DNA from: an uncultured bacterium
GTDB lineage: Bacteria; Verrucomicrobiota; Kiritimatiellia; CAIKKV01; CAITUY01
Assembly (NCBI GenBank): GCA_903958395.1
Contig: CAJBSZ010000096.1
Span: forward strand, 1 to 37,926
Reading direction: 5' to 3'
DNA length: 37,926 nt
In this document: one piece after another, positions 23,410 to 31,340 of the stretch
Position numbering within the stretch: position 1 is the first letter of the stretch
Layout: each line of letters begins with the position of its first letter
Made by a program: the position numbers and the translations under genes
The notes under the pieces: model-generated
Databases searched by the model: none
The model's input: the letters and a program-made list of their open reading frames with translations, nothing else
What the model was told of the DNA's origin: nothing

Positions 23410-24216
23410 ATGTACCTCGATTTTTTCAAGCTCAGGGAAGCGCCATTCAACATCACGCCCGATCCCCATTACCTGTTCATGTCCCGTCAACACCGGGAAG
23501 CCCATAATCACGTCATGTACGGCATCCGGGAACGCAAGGGCTTCATCCAGCTCACCGGCGAAATCGGTTCCGGGAAAACCACCCTCTGCCGGGCTGTTCT
23601 CGCGGAACTCGGCCAGAATGTCCAGACTGCCCTGATCCTCAACCCCTGCCTGACCGAAGCCCAGTTGATCCGGGCGATCCTTCAGGATTTTGGACTCAAA
23701 ACAACCGGCAAGGACATGCTGACTCTGATCCAGACGCTCAACACGTTCCTGCTGGCCAAAATGGAAGCCAAAGAGAATGTCGCCCTGCTGATTGATGAAT
23801 CCCAGAATCTTTCACTGAAACTCATGGAACAGATACGGTTGCTGTCAAACCTCGAAACAACCCACCAGAAGCTGATTCAGATCGTCCTCATCGGACAGCC
23901 TGAGCTGGCGGACAAACTAAACGACGCCTCCCTGCGCCAGCTGCGGCAGCGGATCACGGTCCGATACCACCTCGGCCCCCTTGATGAAAGCGAGATCGGG
24001 GCTTATGTCACACACCGGCTGAAAACCGCCGGGGCCGATGGACGCCTTGTTTTTGAAAGCAAGGCCCTCCACCTCGCCCATCGCTATTCGGGCGGCATTC
24101 CACGCCTGATCAACGCCGTTTGTGACAATGCCCTGCTGGCGGGATATGTCTCGGGAACCTGGGCCATTGACGGAAAATGCATGAAACGGGCCATCGCCCA
24201 GCTCGAAGGGCACTGA
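23410..24216 (+). CDS. ExeA/GspA-type AAA ATPase
   Basis: A 268-residue ATPase that begins with the ExeA hallmark MYLDFFKLREAPFNITPDPHYLFMSRQHREA. Walker A is GEIGSGKTT (about residues 51-59), Walker B LLIDESQN, and the sensor region includes LIGQPELADKL with LRQRITVRY. ExeA-type proteins remodel or span peptidoglycan with secretin assembly, but they normally carry a C-terminal peptidoglycan-binding part; this copy stops after the ATPase and lid (GGIPRLINAVCDNALLAGY). No GspB, secretin or pilus gene is adjacent, so its machinery must be elsewhere or the role differs. It begins two bases after the DUF885 stop and is likely co-translated with it. Confidence 0.9.
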   Translation: MYLDFFKLREAPFNITPDPHYLFMSRQHREAHNHVMYGIRERKGFIQLTGEIGSGKTTLCRAVLAELGQNVQTALILNPCLTEAQLIRAILQDFGLKTTGKDMLTLIQTLNTFLLAKMEAKENVALLIDESQNLSLKLMEQIRLLSNLETTHQKLIQIVLIGQPELADKLNDASLRQLRQRITVRYHLGPLDESEIGAYVTHRLKTAGADGRLVFESKALHLAHRYSGGIPRLINAVCDNALLAGYVSGTWAIDGKCMKRAIAQLEGH

Positions 24217-24279
24217 AGATTTCTTTCTGGTTCCACACTCCCGTTATGATAGATTTTGGCTAACTTGACTTTCGGATTC

Positions 24280-27210
24280 ATGAGAAAAACAGCGCTATCT
24301 TTTCTAGCCCTCACCCTGCTTGCAGGGGTGTCGCTTTCTACCGAAACGATCCGGGTGGGCGTGATTCTGCAACCCCCATTAACCACCCTCGGCAAGGACC
24401 AGAAAACCCCGCAGGGTCTTTGCATTAACCTGCTCGAGGATATGGCGACTCGCACCGGCTGGAAGTTCGTCTATCAGGTGGATTCCAGGCTCTCCATCAT
24501 CAATAAACTCATAAGGGGAGAGGTCGATCTGATCGTTCCAGCCCCGCTCCCTCTCGACGGCTCTGATAAGCTGGACTACAGTCCGAGCGCCATTCTCATC
24601 TCCCACGCGCAAATCGTCGTGCCTCCCGGCAATCCGGTCGCATCCCTTAAGGATTTGAACGGAAAAACGATCGCCGTGGTCCGCGATGACATTCATTACC
24701 TCCGTTTTCAGGAAGCCCTCCGGGACGCCCGCACAAAATGTCAGTTTCTGGAAATGCGGAGTTATCCCGATGTTCTTCAGGCCGTTCAGACCAAACGCGC
24801 AGAGGGCGGATTGGTAGACCATTTTTTCAATGCCGAAAACTCTGAACAATACGGCCTAGTCACCAGTCTCATCACCACGGGGCCGGTGGATTTCCATTTT
24901 TCCGTGGCGCGCGACACGAATCGACAACTCCTCCTAAAACTTGAAGCAGAACTTGCGTCCCTTAAACAGAACAAGAAATCCTTCTATTTCAAGACTCTCT
25001 CCCAATGGACCGCACATCAGGAGCCCCTCTCTTTCCTTGCGAAGACCGGCCTGATTCTCCTCTTCTTGATGCTCGGGGGTGGACTCCTTGCCGGAATCAC
25101 TATCCGGACTTCGAAGCGATCCGAGCAGCGCACCGAAAAACTGGCCGCCTCCAACCGTCAATTGCTAAAAATCGTGGACGACCATCTTCGCCGCGAGGAG
25201 GCCGCTGAGGCCAACAAGAACTGGTATCGCGCCCTGTTGAACAACACTCCCGATGCCATCCTGATTCACGGCGTGGATGCGAAAGGCCTTCCGGGGAAAT
25301 TTCTGGAAGTCAACGAAACCGCCTGCCTCCGCCTGGGCTTCAGCCGCGAAGAACTGCTGGCATTGTCTCCGCGCGATGTCGAAATCAATTCCGAAGGCGG
25401 GGGCGCCCCCCGATATGCCAAAATGCTGTCAAAATGGAAAGACGCCCGTCTGCCGGATGCATCGTCGGATCCCGGGCCACCGGCCTCCCTTACCACTGAA
25501 CTGTCGTTTCGCACTAAGAGTGGCGCGGAAAAGCCCTTTGAAGTCACCCTCCGCATCCTCGCCCATGAGGGGAAACCCATCATCTATTATCACCTGCACG
25601 ACATCACCACCCGCCGGAAAGCCCAGGCGGCTCTCAAGGAAAGCGAACAGCGTTTCTCTGATTTCTTTTCCCGCTCCCCCATCGGCGTCGCCTTATATAG
25701 TCCCACCCGGGAGCTGACAGAGGTCAATCAGGCCGCGATGGCCATGTTCGGATTAAGCGAACGCTCCGTTTTCTCCGCCACCCGACTGCTGGATTCCGAA
25801 AACCTATCTCCGGAATCCCAGACGACGCTCTCAAAAGGGGGAACCGTCCGGTATGAAAACGTCACCGACTTCGACGCGGTAAAACGCGAGAGCCGGTACC
25901 CGTCCACGCGAACAGGGAAAAGTCATTTTGACGTTCTGGTGACAAACCTGGGTTTGAATTCGGATTATAAACCCAAAGGATTCATGGTCCAAATCCAGGA
26001 TATAACTGAACACCGCCGTGCCGAGGAAACGCTTCACCAGCATGAGCGTATGCTGCGTCAGGCCCAGAAAATGGAAGCCATCGGCACCCTGGCCGGCGGC
26101 ATCGCGCATGACTTCAACAATATCCTCACCCCCATCATCGGCTATACCGAAATGGCCATGTTAACCGCAGGACCCGATGACCCCATTCAGCCCAATCTTG
26201 AGGAAGTCCTGAAGGCCAGCCATCGCGCCAAGGAACTGGTCAAACAAATTCTAACCTTCAGCCGCCAAACGGAACACGAGGTGAAACCCATCCGCCTGAT
26301 TCCCCTCGTCAAGGAAGTCATCCAGTTGCTCCGGGGCTCCATCCCGCCCCTCATCGAATTACACACCCAGATCCAGGTTGAGCGCGACATTGTGAGGGCC
26401 GATCCCACCCAGATGCACCAGGTGATCATGAACCTGTGCACCAACTCACTCCACGCCATGAAGGACAAGGGCGGCGTCCTGGAAGTCGGCATGCGTCCGG
26501 TGAGTGTGGATAGCCGGACGCGGGGAGCGATGGCCCGGCTACGGTTCGGAGCCTACCTGGAAATTTATATCCGCGATACCGGACACGGCATGGACCGCGC
26601 CGTCATGGAACGGATTTTTGAGCCCTTCTTCACGACCAAGCGGAGCGGGGAAGGAACGGGGATGGGGCTGTCAGTGGTGCACGGCATCATCACCTCCCTG
26701 CAGGGCATCATCACCGTGGAAAGCGAAGTCGGCAAGGGCACAACCTTCCACCTCTTTCTGCCCCTTATTGAACAGGCCGCAGAGCAAGCGGCCACCTCTA
26801 ACGATCCCCTTCCACGGGGCTCCGAATCAATCATGTTTGTGGATGACGAGCCCGGTATTGTCGCCATGGCAACCCAGATGCTCTCCTCTCTCGGGTATCA
26901 GGTGACAACCGCCACGCGGGCCAAGGATGCCCTTGCGATCTTCAAGCAGGAACCCAAACGGTTCGATCTCATCATTACCGACCAGATCATGCCGGGGATA
27001 ACCGGCATGGAAATGGTTCGGGAAATGCACGCGATCCGGCGCGACATTCCAGCCCTGCTCTGCACAGGCTTCAGTAAGACGGTGTCCGATCAGGACCTTC
27101 TGGCTGAAGGTATCCATGAAATCCTCATGAAGCCCATCGTCCTGCGCCAGATTGCAGAAGCCATTCGAAGCGCCCTGGATACCGCGCAGACCGTCAAGAA
27201 GACTTTATGA
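24280..27210 (+). CDS. Hybrid histidine kinase with periplasmic solute-binding sensor
   Basis: A 976-residue multi-domain sensor. Order: signal peptide (about 1-22), a family-3 solute-binding-protein domain (about 23-235, IRVGVILQPPL...GLCINLLEDMATRTGWKF), one membrane segment (about 258-280), a coiled coil, a PAS domain (about 315-450), a second PAS domain (about 460-580), HisKA with the acceptor His610 (GGIAHDFNNILTPIIGY), an ATPase domain (MHQVIMNLCTNSLHAM, DTGHGM, GTGMGLSVVHG) and a C-terminal receiver with Asp901 (LIITDQIMPG). The periplasmic domain probably senses an amino acid or other small solute; BvgS- and EvgS-like kinases are architectural relatives. The ATG at 24280 is preferred over a TTG at 24256. 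A TATGAT -10-like box lies at 24245-24250, without a good -35. Confidence 0.92.
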   Translation: MRKTALSFLALTLLAGVSLSTETIRVGVILQPPLTTLGKDQKTPQGLCINLLEDMATRTGWKFVYQVDSRLSIINKLIRGEVDLIVPAPLPLDGSDKLDYSPSAILISHAQIVVPPGNPVASLKDLNGKTIAVVRDDIHYLRFQEALRDARTKCQFLEMRSYPDVLQAVQTKRAEGGLVDHFFNAENSEQYGLVTSLITTGPVDFHFSVARDTNRQLLLKLEAELASLKQNKKSFYFKTLSQWTAHQEPLSFLAKTGLILLFLMLGGGLLAGITIRTSKRSEQRTEKLAASNRQLLKIVDDHLRREEAAEANKNWYRALLNNTPDAILIHGVDAKGLPGKFLEVNETACLRLGFSREELLALSPRDVEINSEGGGAPRYAKMLSKWKDARLPDASSDPGPPASLTTELSFRTKSGAEKPFEVTLRILAHEGKPIIYYHLHDITTRRKAQAALKESEQRFSDFFSRSPIGVALYSPTRELTEVNQAAMAMFGLSERSVFSATRLLDSENLSPESQTTLSKGGTVRYENVTDFDAVKRESRYPSTRTGKSHFDVLVTNLGLNSDYKPKGFMVQIQDITEHRRAEETLHQHERMLRQAQKMEAIGTLAGGIAHDFNNILTPIIGYTEMAMLTAGPDDPIQPNLEEVLKASHRAKELVKQILTFSRQTEHEVKPIRLIPLVKEVIQLLRGSIPPLIELHTQIQVERDIVRADPTQMHQVIMNLCTNSLHAMKDKGGVLEVGMRPVSVDSRTRGAMARLRFGAYLEIYIRDTGHGMDRAVMERIFEPFFTTKRSGEGTGMGLSVVHGIITSLQGIITVESEVGKGTTFHLFLPLIEQAAEQAATSNDPLPRGSESIMFVDDEPGIVAMATQMLSSLGYQVTTATRAKDALAIFKQEPKRFDLIITDQIMPGITGMEMVREMHAIRRDIPALLCTGFSKTVSDQDLLAEGIHEILMKPIVLRQIAEAIRSALDTAQTVKKTL

Positions 27211-27227
27211 GGTTCGCTGAACGCGAC

Positions 27228-28784
27228 TCACAACCATTGGCCGGAGCGCTGCCCTGTGAGCTGACCCTCTTCCAGAACCGGCGTCCCATTCACCAGGACA
27301 TGGGAAATCCCCGCCGATAACCGGTGCGGGTCACTGTAGGTCGCTTCGTCCCGGATGGACTGAGGATCGAAGATCGTGATATCAGCGCCATAGCCCACCC
27401 TGATTTCACCGCGGGCCGAAAGCCCGAAATGGCCGGCCGGCAATGAGGTCATTTTCATCACAGCCGCCGCCAGCGGAACCGTTTTTCCGTCCATCGCCGC
27501 ACGGAGGACTTTCGGGAATGTGCCGTACGCACGGGGATGGGGATAATCGTGACTCAGCGGCCCCCGGGGCGCCCGTAGGGACGCATCGGATCCGATCATG
27601 ACCCAGGGTTGGGCCAGAATTTTCCACAGGTTATCCTCGCACATCCCCTGAAAGAAGGCGCTGGTCATCAGGGCATCAGTCTCGATCAGGAACAGCGCCG
27701 CATCGACCGGCTCCATTCCCAGACTTTCCGCCACCTCCTCCAGGGGCCTTCCCCGGAACCGGGCGTTTTCGTCGCTTGTGGATCCGATGGTAATGCTGCC
27801 CCAGGAGCGTTCGGAGCGATTCCCAATTAACTCGGCCCGCAGCCGGGCGCGGGTGGCCGGCTCTCGCAAGCGCGCCAGTTCAGCATCACGCCCGCCCTCC
27901 GTGGCCCAATCCGGAAAAATAACATCCAGTTCGGTACACGAGGAAAGATAGGGATACCGATCCGCCGCCACCGAAATTCCCGCAGTGCGCGCCCGTTCGA
28001 TGGTCTGAAGCGCGGCATCAATCAAATGCCAGTTTCCTGACCCGGATGTCTTCAGATGCGACACCTGAACGCGAACCCCGGTCGCGCGGCCCACGCCGAT
28101 GGTTTCCTCAAGGGCCTCGATCAACCGGCTGCTTTCGCTCCGCATGTGGGAGGTGTAAATTCCCTCTTTTCGTTTCACCACACGAGCCAGCGCGGTGATT
28201 TCCTCCGTTGTGGCGTACATGCCCGGGGGATAAATCAGACCCGAGCTCAATCCCCGCCCGCCTTCGTCCAGACTCTGCTCCAGAAGCCGTTCCATGGCGA
28301 TCAATTCTTCCGGCGCGGCAGCCCGACCCGTGTATCCCATCACCGAGGCTCTCAGGACATTATGCCCGATCAGGGAAACCACATTAACGGCCGGCTTCAC
28401 CTGCTCCAGCAACCTCCGGTATTCGGCCTGCGTCCTCCATGACCCGGGATAAGTATGCGTCTGCCAATCCGAGGGCATTCGCGCCTCACCCAGCCGGGGC
28501 GCCGCCGAAGCTCCGCAGTTACCAATCACCTCCGTCGTCACCCCTTGATACACTTTGCTCGTCGCGGAGGGCTCAATCAGGAGATAGGCATCGGAATGGG
28601 AATGGGTATCGATGAAACCGGGACAGACCATCCGGGCTTCAGCATCAAGACTCTTTAGAGCCTCGGCCTTGCCGAGATCGCCGAGAGCCGTGATGCGATC
28701 CCCGACAATCCCGACATCCGTCCGGACAGCCGGGGCCCCCGTGCCGTCCAATACCATCCCGTTGATGATCTTCAGGTCGAACAT
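27228..28784 (-). CDS. N-acyl-D-amino-acid deacylase (D-aminoacylase)
   Basis: A 518-residue amidohydrolase-superfamily enzyme that removes the acyl group from N-acyl-D-amino acids. It starts with the small beta-sandwich part (FDLKIINGMVLDGTGAPAVRTDVGIVGDRI), then the metal motif FIDTHSHSD, the cysteine ligand region TTEVIGNCGAS, later SHMRSES with a conserved histidine, VSHLK, and MIGSDASLRAPRGPLSHDYPHPRAYGTFPKVL near the end; GYGADITIFDP closes the sandwich. Full length for the family (about 480-530). No signal peptide, so it is cytoplasmic and may recycle D-amino-acid derivatives. Its start overlaps the upstream CxxC gene by 13 bases, consistent with coupling. It converges with the hybrid kinase. 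Confidence 0.93.
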   Translation of the reverse strand: MFDLKIINGMVLDGTGAPAVRTDVGIVGDRITALGDLGKAEALKSLDAEARMVCPGFIDTHSHSDAYLLIEPSATSKVYQGVTTEVIGNCGASAAPRLGEARMPSDWQTHTYPGSWRTQAEYRRLLEQVKPAVNVVSLIGHNVLRASVMGYTGRAAAPEELIAMERLLEQSLDEGGRGLSSGLIYPPGMYATTEEITALARVVKRKEGIYTSHMRSESSRLIEALEETIGVGRATGVRVQVSHLKTSGSGNWHLIDAALQTIERARTAGISVAADRYPYLSSCTELDVIFPDWATEGGRDAELARLREPATRARLRAELIGNRSERSWGSITIGSTSDENARFRGRPLEEVAESLGMEPVDAALFLIETDALMTSAFFQGMCEDNLWKILAQPWVMIGSDASLRAPRGPLSHDYPHPRAYGTFPKVLRAAMDGKTVPLAAAVMKMTSLPAGHFGLSARGEIRVGYGADITIFDPQSIRDEATYSDPHRLSAGISHVLVNGTPVLEEGQLTGQRSGQWL

Positions 28785-29308
28785 GGCTCCGCCACCGGGG
28801 CGTCTCCCTGCCCTGACCCCGTCAATAATGCCATGATATCCTGCTGCACCGAATCCAGCTCAGTCAGTTTCAGCTTGGGGTCGGTAATGGCGAAGGTTTC
28901 CGCCGTCTTCTTGTGCTCGTAGATCACCACACGCGACCCGTCTTCCATGGTTTTAATCTCACGTTCCACCAGAACGCGCTGCCGTTCCAACATGACGGCC
29001 AGAATATAAATGACACTGGTCTTGGAAGCATCCGCCGCCTCGATTAATTCCCGAAGCAGCGTCTCGGCCGTTTCCTTTTTGATCCGGCGATCCGGCTCGG
29101 CGGACGGCATCTTGAAATACCCCTTCCACGAACTGTAGCCGGGATTCGCCGCCATTTCCGGAGCCCAGCATTTTTCGCAATAATCCCCGCGCGAATAATC
29201 ATGCTCCTGAAAAACGAGCCGGGTGTGATAAGGCTGCCCGTCCGTAAACCCCGCCTGGCATCCCGCACAGGCCGTTGATCGTGACTTGATATTCCAGTCC
29301 TGTGCCAT
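28772..29308 (-). CDS. Uncharacterised protein with a zinc-ribbon-like CxxC pair
   Basis: A 178-residue soluble protein. The N-terminus has two cysteine pairs, CAGC (residues about 14-17) and CEKC (about 44-47), spaced as in a treble-clef or zinc-ribbon site, with RLVFQEHDYSRGDYC between them. The rest is largely helical and charged (TAETLLRELIEAADASKTSVIYILAVMLERQRVL) and has a short strand region, RVVIYEHKKTAETFAITDPKLKL. No family name is known to me. The start codon follows the pgsA stop directly (TAAATG), and the end overlaps the deacylase start, so it is embedded in a tight operon with a phospholipid-synthesis gene. Confidence 0.8.
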   Translation of the reverse strand: MAQDWNIKSRSTACAGCQAGFTDGQPYHTRLVFQEHDYSRGDYCEKCWAPEMAANPGYSSWKGYFKMPSAEPDRRIKKETAETLLRELIEAADASKTSVIYILAVMLERQRVLVEREIKTMEDGSRVVIYEHKKTAETFAITDPKLKLTELDSVQQDIMALLTGSGQGDAPVAEPCST

Positions 29309-29920
29309 TTAGGTATGCTCCATATATAAATCCCGCCCATCCCAGAGATAGATCACCCCGGAGATCGCGGTCAAAGCCGCCACCAGATGGGTCAGAAACA
29401 ACGTTGCCGTGGTGAAATAGACCTCGAATTCCAGAATGAACCGGGCATGATCCGCCGCCGAAAGAAAAGCGGGCAGAAGCTCCTCCTGCAAGGCAACCCC
29501 GAGCATGATGACGACAATCGTGACGGTCTGCCAGATCATCTTGTGCTTGCCCCAGGGACCGGCTGGCAGAACTTTCCCCTGCTGGCTTGCCAGTAACCGC
29601 AACCCGGTGACGACAAATTCGCGGCTGATGATTGTGATGACAATCCAGGCGGGCACCACTGAGATGGCTACAAAACTCACAAACGCCGCACAAACCAGAA
29701 TTTTATCCGCCAGCGGATCCATCAGCTGGCCGAAGATCGTGATCTTTCCCAGCCGGCGCGCCAGCATCCCATCCAGCCAATCCGACAGCCCGGCCAACCC
29801 GAAGGTGAGCAACGCCAGGGTCTTGCCATAAGGGACCCCTGATGTCAGAAAGCCCGCCATCACAAACGTCAGGCCAATGCGCCCGACCGTGATCTTATTT
29901 GGAAGATTCATTTCAGCCAT
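29309..29920 (-). CDS. pgsA: CDP-diacylglycerol--glycerol-3-phosphate 3-phosphatidyltransferase
   Basis: A 203-residue inner-membrane enzyme for the committed step of phosphatidylglycerol synthesis. The CDP-alcohol phosphotransferase signature D-G-x2-A-R-x8-G-x3-D-x3-D is complete in DGMLARRLGKITIFGQLMDPLADK. The N-terminus LPNKITVGRIGLTF is typical of PgsA, and four to six hydrophobic segments are visible. Other CDP-alcohol transferases are possible, but the N-terminal motif and the PGKHKM-like stretch AGPWGKHKMIWQT favour PgsA. It is followed at once by the CxxC gene. Its upstream neighbour is DUF3999, 34 bases away. Confidence 0.92.
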   Translation of the reverse strand: MAEMNLPNKITVGRIGLTFVMAGFLTSGVPYGKTLALLTFGLAGLSDWLDGMLARRLGKITIFGQLMDPLADKILVCAAFVSFVAISVVPAWIVITIISREFVVTGLRLLASQQGKVLPAGPWGKHKMIWQTVTIVVIMLGVALQEELLPAFLSAADHARFILEFEVYFTTATLFLTHLVAALTAISGVIYLWDGRDLYMEHT

Positions 29921-29954
29921 AAACGGGAAGTGTGCAAAGAGCGGGCGGGTCCTG

Positions 29955-31340
29955 TCAATGCTGATCGTCCCCGTCCAGAGATCCGCCGACCCGTTTTAGC
30001 GAACGAGCCAGCACAATCAGTAGAACCAATGCGGCGAGAATAATGGCACCGGTTAAAAATCCCGGCTTATTGAGCCAGGCGCCGAAGCCGACCCGGGCAG
30101 GCCGATAGGCAGGATTCTCACGTGACGGCCCCAGTGTCCGCGCCGTAGGCTGAAGCCCCTGCCGCACTGGCGTCAACACTGCTTCAAGATCATACACCGG
30201 CGCCTGAAGATTTTCTCCCCCATACAGCATGCGATAGGCCCGGCCCGGTTCGACCAGCAACAGAACCCGGTACACAGGCCCGAAGCCGCGCAACCGCACC
30301 CCTGACAGGGGCGGGTTGTCGCCATTCAGGACTGTCACACGCAACTGCCGCGCTCGCTGCTCGGGAAAATTGATCTCCACATCCGAACGGACAAATCCCG
30401 GCAGATCCACATCCCGCACCCGCGCCTCAGCCAGGGGGCGCCACTGGGACACGCCGTTCTCAACCGTCTGGATTTGAACTCGGGCCAGTCGGCTGAAGTT
30501 CCGGGATGTACTCACCAGCATCAACCGATTAAGGGGTAACCGCGCCGTGTCGACGGTGATTTCCGTCGTTTTCTCGCGAGTATTTTCAACGACCACCGGC
30601 GCAGGCAAGTCCCATTCTCGCAGAGCTTCCCGCTGATTTTCAACCACTGAGTCATTTCTCCAGAATGCAATGCCGTCCATGCGAAACGGAGTGCGCAGCA
30701 ATTCCTGCGTTCGGATTTCAGCGCCTGAATCCTGGCCGCCTTTTTGAGTCACCAGTTTAACGAGCGGCTGGATCCGGTCCTCCGATGCATTACCGATTTC
30801 GATCCGGAAATTCGGCCCCGATCCGGGTGGTAACACCACCTCTGTCCGGCGTACATCCAGATACCGGCTGTAGTCGCAAATGTCGGCGTTTTGAACCAGC
30901 GGTTGCCAAACCGCACCACCCCTGCTGCCAGAGACCGACACCGCCCGTGCAAAATCACGCAACGGCGTAACCACATCAAACCCATCCGCACGGTATTCCG
31001 GCCGGGCCAGAACGAATTCAGCCTCAATCCGGTTGCCGGGCAGCTCCCTTACGGACGTCGCCCGCGAACCAACGGGACGGTGAACGATCCGCGTCTCGTT
31101 GATGAGAACCTTCTCAACGGCACGGGAAATCTCCACTCCGCGATCATCGATGACGCGGACATCGGTGTAGCCGTCGGACGCCGTCCGGTGCAACTCGGAA
31201 TCCAGTGTCACAGCGGCGGCTTCCGTCCGTAAGGGAGCGGCCCCTTCCAGCGTCCGATCGAACTTGAAATGATCTGGATTCAGGGCCGCAAGCACGAAAC
31301 CAGGCACCAGGGCAATGAGAGTAACCAGGCTTTTTTTCAA
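29955..31340 (-). CDS. DUF3999 family exported membrane protein
   Basis: A 461-residue protein with a signal peptide (MKKSLVTLIALVPGFVLAAL), a long periplasmic strand-rich region of about 400 residues with repeats of discoidin-like strand patterns (PLNRLMLVSTSRNFSRLARVQIQT, ARQLRVTVLNGDNPPLSG), and a single C-terminal membrane segment (TGAIILAALVLLIVLARSL) followed by a short charged tail. The order and context match DUF3999, which usually accompanies DUF2339. Translation begins at TTG (31340), supported by AAGGAG seven bases upstream; TTGA overlaps the DUF2339 stop. Function is not established. Confidence 0.87.
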   Translation of the reverse strand: MKKSLVTLIALVPGFVLAALNPDHFKFDRTLEGAAPLRTEAAAVTLDSELHRTASDGYTDVRVIDDRGVEISRAVEKVLINETRIVHRPVGSRATSVRELPGNRIEAEFVLARPEYRADGFDVVTPLRDFARAVSVSGSRGGAVWQPLVQNADICDYSRYLDVRRTEVVLPPGSGPNFRIEIGNASEDRIQPLVKLVTQKGGQDSGAEIRTQELLRTPFRMDGIAFWRNDSVVENQREALREWDLPAPVVVENTREKTTEITVDTARLPLNRLMLVSTSRNFSRLARVQIQTVENGVSQWRPLAEARVRDVDLPGFVRSDVEINFPEQRARQLRVTVLNGDNPPLSGVRLRGFGPVYRVLLLVEPGRAYRMLYGGENLQAPVYDLEAVLTPVRQGLQPTARTLGPSRENPAYRPARVGFGAWLNKPGFLTGAIILAALVLLIVLARSLKRVGGSLDGDDQH

